Source: Phytophthora hibernalis (lineage: Eukaryota; Oomycota; Peronosporomycetes; Peronosporales; Peronosporaceae). Taken from it: a stretch of DNA of 64,000 bases. The translations under genes were made by a program, and so were the position numbers. The stretch covers positions 1,364,001 through 1,428,000 of the forward strand of contig JAAKBF010000009.1 in NCBI GenBank assembly GCA_012656075.1, in the 5' to 3' direction. The notes beneath the pieces were generated by a model. It was given only the letters and a program-made list of their open reading frames with translations, ran no database searches and was not told the origin of the DNA. Position 1 is the first letter of the stretch; every line of letters begins with the position of its first letter. Of this stretch, positions 56,613-64,000 are shown piece after piece.

Positions 56613-57713
56613 CGAGGAGCGACGCAAAGCAGAGCGATGCAATGCAAAGGTGAGGAGAGGATCAATTAAAGACGAAGATTCATAAGCCGCTCATGGTGAG
56701 TGAGTGGCGCGACAACGCGGCGATCGCAGCCGAAACTGTAGTAAACAAGATGAAAATGAAGGCACGGCCAGTGTACATGTACATGTATCCATCCGCTCAT
56801 GGTCTGGACCAGAACGCAGGCTGCAAATGCACTTGAAAAGTCCTCAGGGTATCTTGACCAGATCTGGTTACTGCAGATTGTGTCGGGGTCCACGACACAA
56901 TCCACGACTCGTGGAGACTTCTTGCTTGTGAGACATCATGGAAGCTGCAGCCGTGAACACAATGCAATGCGAGACCGCTTGATACGGTATTCACATGTTA
57001 AGAACGGCCCTCATGAGCCCTTGGGTTTTCATTGATTGTGCCCCACCGCTCGACGACGATCACCATCGAGGAGAAGAGCGATTGACTCAGTCGTGGAGAA
57101 GCTCGTCTGGTCCCATCCGCGCCAAGTTGCACACATGCCAAGTCGGCATTGCTACCGTTTCCACCGAGGTGTACACATGTATAGAGCGGAGGAATTTTTC
57201 GGCGTCGAGGTCAAGCATGTGTTGAGTCCTGCTCATTTTGATGTTCGAGACAGGGTCGGAAGAAACATGTTGCTTTCTTGCGTCCGCACGTTCGAGCGAT
57301 TCAAGGGACACAGGGAAGCCGGACGATGTCGTTGTAGGATTTGCAGTCTTTCGTGCACATCTGCAGCCGAATCCCGCAACCCACACCAAAAGCGACTAGT
57401 CCCCGGTCGACGATGGAGCTGTGCTTCCTTTTCGCTGATTATCGGACGAAGTCCGCACGTTCCATGCCACGGTGCTCCATGCTTTGGCATTGCTCACGCA
57501 GCTCTGGATTTCGCGCCCCTGCCAGGAAGCCGGCACTTACGAAAAGACCTAATTGCGCAGCTTCCGAATCGCTGCACAAGAACCGACCAGAAAACAAAAG
57601 CTGATCGGTGGTCGTAGGCGTAAGCTCTCAAAGCGAGTTTCTTCTCCAGAACGGAGCCACCACCGCAGTGAGCACAACGAAATTCGTCGATCAACATCTG
57701 CGTCATAGAGACT
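56613..57713. other. Intergenic or decayed 5' part of the next gene
   Basis: Overlapping frames at 57036-57617 do not show START landmarks that I recognise. An inverted AGGGCCGTTCTTAA terminus lies at 56998-57011 and a doubled TACATGTA at 56774-56787. Confidence 0.4.
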
Positions 57714-59006
57714 ATGTCCAGCAAAACAGCAAACAGCAGCTGTAAGGCGAACTCGGGACTCTGCGCATTCTGCGGAGAGGTATGTCGTTTTCATCCATTT
57801 GTGCCCCTGAGTGACCCGTGAGTATCGTCATGTTAACGTCGTTGTTGATTTGGTTGAGCAGAATCTAGGCACCACGAGCGTTCCGATCGTCGCGTATGGT
57901 TCGCCGTCCACGGAAGGCAAAGGAGGTGCCTTTACGAAGCTGAAGCCCTTGCGATGGCGGTTCCTGACAAACAAGGCGCCTCGCACGAAATACATGTGCG
58001 CGGCTTGTGCGGAGAAGCGACAAGTGCCCCAACCGAACGAACAGCAGCCCGTGGGTCTGGATTCGTCATGGCCTCATGGCGCGAAAGACTCCGAGAGCTT
58101 TCAAAAGCGCCAGGAGAGGAATTCCAAACTGCTACCACCGCCGGACCAGGCGTTGAAGCTGGAGCATCTGCAGGAACCGCGTGACAAGACGCGAAGGGCC
58201 CAAGACAGGCAACAGAAGGCCCGAGTGCAGCACCAGAAGCAAGAGAAGCTTCAACAGGAGCACCGTGAACGGCAGAATTCTGCTCAGGAGCAGCCGAGAA
58301 GCGATGGCAGGAGAAGGGGCTCGTCCCAAACATCACCTCGTTCGTCACGAGGAAGTGTGCTGCACCCGTTTTCAAACCACCGAGTGTCCAGGGACTCCGT
58401 TCTGAGGAACCGTCCGGTTAGCGTGTCTGAAATCGGAGCTCGGAACTCGGTCATGAAACCGCGCGCAGCCTCGGTTGATACTCCGGTACGACTGAGAAAG
58501 CAAAGCAACGGACAACCCGAGTCTCGCGGATCCGAAAAGAAGGATTCGAGGCCATCACAAACTGCCCAGCGGTTGAGTTCGACAGCCGACATCCTCGGGA
58601 TGTCCCGGTCGCTTGAGCTGCCATCCAATTACTTTGATATGAGCACGACATCTCCGACGTTTACTGCAATGCGTGCACCGGAGCAAGATGTGCTAACTCT
58701 CCAGCATCTGGAGATACAACTGCCACCCCAACTGGAGCCTCGGAAGCAGAACGAGACCGAAGAAGAGCGACAGCGACGGCGCAGTGCTTCGTACGCGCAA
58801 ATGCTCAGGCGTATGCGGCGCCACTACGATGATGTGCAGGTGAACGGAGCCCAGGGACACCCGTTACAGCCCCACCTCGCCGAGTTCGAGCCGATCGGCG
58901 AGCCAAGTCGGTCGCGGTGCGGAACGTTAGGGACGACCCTATCAACTACCCGGCTGGTCTTGCAATTGATCTAACGTATCTGCACGCATACAAGGACGCC
59001 CGGTAA
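57714..59006 (+). pseudogene. START/FYVE-family relic B (finger and tail only)
   Basis: Exon from about 57714 (SSCKANSGLCAFCGE, one CxxC pair) to 57779, intron 57780-57861 (GTATGT..GAGCAG), then a long exon with TKYMCAACAEKRQ, a second pair. A Gln/Arg/Lys coiled-coil region follows (QDRQQKARVQHQKQEKLQQEH..) and Ser-rich stretches (SRDSVLRNRPVSVSEI..). Reading closes at 58974, but one frame over the sequence ends in GLAIDLTYLHAYKDAR with a stop at 59004-59006. That matches the C-terminal motif of genes A, C and D. A stop lies just upstream of the first finger exon and no START part is found. It is a truncated paralogue or a gene whose 5' half is unreadable. Confidence 0.6.
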
Positions 59007-59922
59007 TGACAAACAAGTACTTTGATGAACATTTATGATTGAGATGGCCTCTGTTTGACGTCGAAGATGTCGGACGGTGTTCAATGTCGTGAAACTTGAC
59101 TCATGAGACCGTCCGTCGTCTACAACTTTAACATTACTGATTGGATTGACTTGCGTAAATGTAGTCAACAACAAAGCTGCAACAAAAACATTCATGCAAG
59201 ACTTGTGCGAAATTGCAGCGCTCGTCAGCGTGGTGTTCTAGCGGAGCAGGTGGTCCTGGCAGAAACCAGACAGATCATTTCTGAAGTTTTGATTTCTGAT
59301 ATTTGTCAGATCTAATGATACAGCACAAGTCGTCAATCTCTAAATCGATACAAACTGATGTAAACAAGCTTGTGTAAGTGCGAACACTTGTAATATAAAC
59401 TAATAGATATGCACTTCATCTTACAGTTTCTTTCTAACTCGACTGTAGCACTGTCGAGGTCGTCAGAACTGCGTAGCTGAGACTAATGGCGTCTGTACCA
59501 CGTACCAGTCAGCAATTGCAGTGGAAATTCCTGCATGAACGACATCACCCAGTCACCCAGCGACATCCTATTTAGCCATCTTAGTGCTCTCGAATATGAG
59601 GCGTGCAGTCCAATGACAACAATGCACCCAATGCTCTCTGTAGTCGGCCACCTACAGTATGAAGGCTACAGACCCAACGAGTCGTTGGCAACGACGGATT
59701 CTGTTCAACCGTCTCACCTGGTCCACGGTCGCGCTCCAGCTGCTTTGGCATCAGCACGCCAGTTTACAGTCTGCTCTCAAGATCCCAGTGGCTGTCTGAC
59801 ACGCAGCCTGGTTTCAACGAGTAGAGCCTCGGCGCCACTCCCTCTCCTCTGCATCCATTGCGCTTTTCACAAGACCAGTCCCTCATTTCGCACTTGCGCG
59901 GATAAGGGCGAGTATCTCCGCC
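59007..59922. other. Intergenic, no supported gene
   Basis: A frame at 59535-60023 covers the first exon of gene D in the wrong phase and has no domain of its own. No START-like sequence was found that could belong to gene D. Confidence 0.4.
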
Positions 59923-61521
59923 ATGGTCAACTGCAAAGGAATCGTGAGCTCTCCCAAGAGTCCGGTGAACCAGGAAATCTGTCGCTACTGCCGAACGGTA
60001 GGTTATCGGTTGCTACATCTTGATGATTTTTCGTCACTAACGACTTGTGTTTTTGACTACGCAGCAAGTGTGCGAGGAATGCTACGTCACAGCTACGGGT
60101 AGAAACTCCATGTTGCAATCGGAACTCGTGACTCCTGTCCACCATCAACACTCGTGTCTTGCGTGCTCGCGGTTGCATCCGGGAGCCAAAAAGTCACGGT
60201 CTCCGCCCCGCGACCGTCGTCAGAACCGCCTTCCTCGGCTGCATTCAGCGCCCGTTTCAGGAGGACCTCGCATCGACTCGTTGGCGATCGAGCAGCGCAG
60301 TGAATGGGCTCGTAGCTCGAAACCAAGTTGCGGGTTCCTGTCAGCTTCGGACCAACCGGAACAGCAGCCGACAGCCAACACCGCGAGGATGTCGAGACAC
60401 CAGTCTCCCAAGAAAACGAACAGGGCCAATCCGCAGAATCCTGAACAGCCAGAACCGACTGCCGACTTACGTCGTCGCCGACACACGTCGGTGATTGCTA
60501 ACGTCGCGGTCGGCCCCCAAAACCGACCATCCAGAGGTTTAACAGCTCGGGAGTTGCTCCGTGCAAACGCTACGGACCTACGAACCTCGAGAGGAACCGC
60601 TAACGTGACGGACCAACGAGCTACGAGAAGAACTGCCAATGCAACAGAACTGCACACCTCAATGAAGGTTCCTCATCAAGCGCCGACTGCTTATTTGTGC
60701 GATTTCACAGGTTCGACTCCGCGGATGGCTATCCGTCACGCCACTTCAACCGAGCCGAAGCAGCTCGAGCTGTCGATGATGGACCTACGAGGCGTCCCAA
60801 AGTCGCGTTCGTGTGATCTGACAGGCATGGACTTGTCGGACGTGCGCGATGAGTTGAGGCTTTCGACAGTCGATCTTCGTCTGCCAAAGTACAAGGTCAG
60901 GGTACCTGCACCGATTAGGCGAGGACGACGCAGCTCGGCCGCCGACCCGGCTAACAGCGCTTTGACGCCGATCTCTCTTGAACATCTCATTGCTATTGAC
61001 GCCAAACTTTCGTCTGTGGAGCTCGAGCTAAAGCGCTACGCTGCTCCCAGAGGCAAAAAGTTCAACCGATAGCCTCGGAGAGCTCCTCGATTGCAGAAGT
61101 GAGCTCTTCTCCCAACAAGACCCATGCTGAACCTGTTGAATTTCGCCTCTCGACTGTGGATTTACGGTCCCGACCCCGACGACACACGACGACGGAAATG
61201 TCAGCTAAGAAACCCAAGGTCTCGCTGCAAGGGAACCAGAAACCTGTGATTGAGGAGGTGCAGGTGCAAGACCTTGGTGGGCTCTCTCGCTTTCAACGGA
61301 AAAAGGTTGCTGAGCCCATCGACTTTCACCTATCGACGTTCGACTTGATGCCGCGCGTACACAGTACCGATGCCAAGCCGAAATCCAACCAAGCTGAAAT
61401 CGGTCGTACCAAGTGGGAGAAGCAGCAGAAGAAGATGAAGAAAGCTCCGACCCCGCAGTACTCCAAGCAAGAACCGTGCGACTTGGGGTACTTGGAGAAC
61501 TTCAGGTCATTCACGCTGTAG
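59923..61521 (+). CDS. FYVE-type finger protein D without a START domain
   Basis: Exon 1 (about 59923-59997) encodes VNQEICRYCRT. Intron 59998-60064 (GTAGGT..ACGCAG) joins it to QVCEECYVTATG, and SCLACSR follows, giving three CxxC pairs. The tail is Arg/Ser/Thr-rich with a loosely repeated element (ELSMMDLRG, ELRLSTVDLR, EFRLSTVDLR, DFHLSTFDLM: four copies of x-L-S-x-x-D-L). The first frame closes at 61072. A one-base shift near 61065 continues to 61521, ending in EPCDLGYLENFRSFTL. The shared C-terminus ties it to genes A, B and C. No START domain is visible upstream. With a short finger it may not bind lipid, and its role is unknown. Confidence 0.65.
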
Positions 61522-62738
61522 ATCCCATTGCACGTTGGGCGCCTGTAAATTCGTGAAGCACGGGCTCAGTAAGCTCAAATACCCGTGGTGTAATCCCACG
61601 CGTTCAAGCACCAGAGTCCAAGCGCCTGAAGTTCACCTATATGTGTAGATTTGAGTGAAATGAGTTTAAGTGTTTGAATAGAGTTTGGATCCGCTGAATG
61701 GTGCAACCAGCGCTCTGCTTGAACCTCCAGGTTGGTGACGAACTGCTTCGAGTTGTTGGGCTCTGGGTCTGAACTGTATCACCCCTCACGCGCGAGGTTC
61801 TATTAGACCGTGGTCTTGTCCATCGAGTGAGTTGCAGCCTGCAACTTGCAGGGGGCACCAACGCTGTTGACACAAAGACAACGTTACGTAGATGATTGCG
61901 GTCTGACTTGGAGTGATACCGCCCAACAATCACGGATTGCTTTGACTGGTCTCAATCGCATATCGAGGCAGCCATGCAATTTAAAAAACCACGTACCTCA
62001 AGTCGAGTCCGTGGATTCAAGGGTAGCCCGGCTTATTGACACTGATGTTCATCCGAGATACTTCGTAGCCATCATGCGATCTCGTCATTGTCTGGATCGA
62101 GGAAGACGCTTGATAGTATCCGCTGTCTGTCCAATTGAGCAGTATTAAAACCCGTGGACGCAAAGCGCTGCGTTGACAGGCTCTTCATTACGAAGATCAG
62201 CCTCCAACTCAAGGTCAACCCGAGGGAGTGTCGCTCGAAACGAGGCGGGGGCTGCTTTCTCGTAGAAATCTGACGGATACAGCGTTCTGTTCACTCATCA
62301 CTTCCCGGGAGTAAGTCAATTGTTGCAGCACTTGCTCGGCTGAGTCGAATGCTACGCGAGACTCGGGAACTTGACTCAAGAGGATGTCGCGCCGTGAGCT
62401 ACTTTACGTCGCCGGTGCTTGCTTATGACAATTCTTACAGTCACTTCAACCGGACTCACATCCTCTTCGTGTCTTGCCTTTACGAGAGGTGTCATCCCCC
62501 AAATGAGGTCGTGCACGACTGTGCTCGCTGCAGTCGTCACGGGCATACCTCGATACAGCTTCAATCCGACGCCGAGCTGTCACTGAAGACCTGCCAGTAG
62601 CTGCTGTAGAGAGAGATAAACGGAGTCACTGCAGCTGTACATTTCGTGTCATTACTTTGGCGATTGAACTCTCTGGTCATGTGCTACCGGTACAATAGAG
62701 CAGGTCTCACTTTTGGTCATTGCTCTAAGGCGCACGCG
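61522..62738. other. Intergenic between convergent genes D and C
   Basis: Frames at 61846-62148 and 62349-62600 have no recognisable domain. A TACCGGTA lies at 62685-62692. I see nothing else. Confidence 0.4.
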
Positions 62739-64000
62739 CTACACGTTTTCCAGATACGACATGTCCACGGCAGCCGGGATTTCCTCCGACATGGCATGGC
62801 GACTTCGCGTCTTCTTCATAGGTTTCGTGGTCGCTCGCCACCACCCTGTGTGTCGGCTTCTTCTTGTCGATCGGCTGCGAGCTGTCGGAGCCAACTACTT
62901 CGCTCCTCCCTGTTCTAACCTGAAAGACAGGTTGGCAGCTGTAAGCTCCATAAGCATCAAGAGACTCGCAGCAACTACCGGTAAAAGAAGGTATGCACCA
63001 CTTACGCGTTGTGCTCGCGGTGGTACTTGCACTCACACTGTCGGCTGACATGAACCTGCCGCTGAGGCTGCCCGGTGTGCCCACGTCGTCCGAGTGAAAG
63101 GATGATACACTCGATGGCAACGTGAGCTCCAGTTGTCGGTTGGTCCGCACCAGGAAATCGTCGACGCAGTGCACGCAGATCCGGTTGAGCTTCTTTCGCC
63201 CTTCAATCGCGCAGTACACCACATCGCTGCAGCTTTTGCAGATTAGCTACCAACACGATACAACGTCAGAAATCATCAAATATTAATAGCACAACCAATG
63301 CAGTCCACCTATTACCTCACTGCAGTCTCGACACTTGTGGTGTCGTCCCCACTTGGGCAGTGTAGCGCTGCAACCTGCACACAGTGTAGCATTCAGGTGT
63401 TTCTCCTGGAAACTCGAGTCCGGGTCCACTCCTTCCTTCATAATGTGCTCCAGTCGAATGAGGTGCTCCAGGTTGTGCGGGTTCTTAGCCTTGCGGTTGG
63501 CCACGATCTTGGTCATCCAAGCTGGCACGCCCTGTGTGTCGGCGTCGTAGTACGTAGTCGCTTCGAGGAAATTGGGCTCATCGGTCTCCGTGTAGACTGT
63601 GCCGCAACAATGCAGAAACGCTCGAACCACATTGTGCGAACCCATGAGCGGCGGACAGCTTCGGTGCTCCAGTGACTGGGTCATCCTCGCCCATCCGCGA
63701 CGGCCACGCTCGTCGACAAAAGTGTCCATGTATTCCAAATAAACGATGTCCCGCTGTCGGATGAGCTTTGACGGCGAGTGCCACAGTGACCACCGCATAC
63801 CACAACTTCGGTACGGATGCTCCTCCGTCGGTGCCACGAACCGATAGATCTGACGCGACTGCGCGAAGCCGATGGCCGCATTGGTGCGGTCGCCCAGAAA
63901 CACATCCACGAGCTCGGGGATCGTGGCGTGCAGCTTCGTTTCGGCACATACCGTGGCCCGCGTTGTCCGCGCGAACGATGTAACATGCGTGGCGAATCCG
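62739..64000 (-). CDS. START/FYVE-related protein C, 5' end beyond the window
   Basis: The minus-strand frame is open to base 64000, so the start is outside. START landmarks are visible: MRWSLWHSPSKLIRQRD, YLEYMDTFVDERGRRGWARMTQSLEHRSCP. The zinc finger follows (CAGCSATLPKWGRHHKCRDCSE), containing a GRHHKCR patch close to the canonical FYVE RRHHCR, so this is the best lipid-binding candidate of the cluster. Intron 63247-63315 (GTAATA..GGTAG) joins it to LICKSCSDVVYCAI and RICVHC. A probable second intron 62882-63005 (GTAAGT..GACAG) leads in frame to a basic tail ending in AVDMSYLENV, with its stop at 62739-62741. With these introns no frame break is needed within the window. It is convergent with gene D. 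Confidence 0.8.

Noticed and set aside
57087..57724. Minus-strand CAHC-containing frame as a second FYVE finger
   Set aside because: Only one CxxC pair, no START, and the + strand carries the spliced finger of gene B next to it.
61846..62148. 100-codon + frame between genes D and C
   Set aside because: No domain or start context; ordinary chance frame in GC-balanced sequence.
1..64000. RXLR or Crinkler effector genes
   Set aside because: No frame combines a signal peptide with an RxLR-EER or LFLAK-type motif.

Overview
The window looks like nuclear DNA of a plant-pathogenic oomycete, most like Phytophthora. Signs are short introns of about 55-125 bp with GT..AG ends, an oomycete-type initiator upstream of a secreted gene, AA17-type lytic polysaccharide monooxygenases (a family described from oomycetes), a pectin lyase relic, oomycete-style START/FYVE proteins, and dense PIF/Harbinger, MULE and Ty1/copia relics. 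I cannot name the species.

Layout. 0-10 kb: one intact secreted AA17 gene (2696-3670) between two broken copies on the other strand, with a miniature element and a decayed Harbinger element between them. 10-25 kb: mostly non-coding (MITE, degenerate low-complexity tracts), then a Harbinger pair and a broken copia element, with a pectin lyase relic and an ankyrin fragment beside it. 26-29.3 kb: a small island of ordinary genes, a CBS-domain protein and a cation diffusion facilitator, transcribed towards each other. 30-38.6 kb: nested transposons, namely a Myb/DDE pair, then a region bounded by Harbinger-type inverted ends at 32285 and 38639 that holds a 30-bp minisatellite, a MULE relic and another Myb/transposase pair. 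38.8-40.9 kb: a hypothetical protein and a Rab-like GTPase with a late frame break. 42-64 kb: a cluster of START/FYVE-related genes (42.1-47.9, 54.8-56.6, 57.7-59.0, 59.9-61.5 on +, and 62.7-64.0 on -, running off the window).

The most striking structure is at 48.2-53.7 kb. The 3' part of the large START/FYVE gene was duplicated next to it and amplified into about 7.4 nearly identical copies of a 734-bp unit. Because 734 is not a multiple of three, the reading frame changes in every copy. Comparison with the single-copy relative at 46.9 kb indicates one base lost before amplification.

Four of the five START/FYVE-related genes end in the same short C-terminal motif (D-L/M-x-Y-L). Frame breaks are common across the window. 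Those in transposons are ordinary decay, but single-base breaks inside otherwise well-preserved genes (Rab, CBS, START/FYVE) could be either real or assembly errors. Functions are assigned from motifs read by eye; no database search was run.
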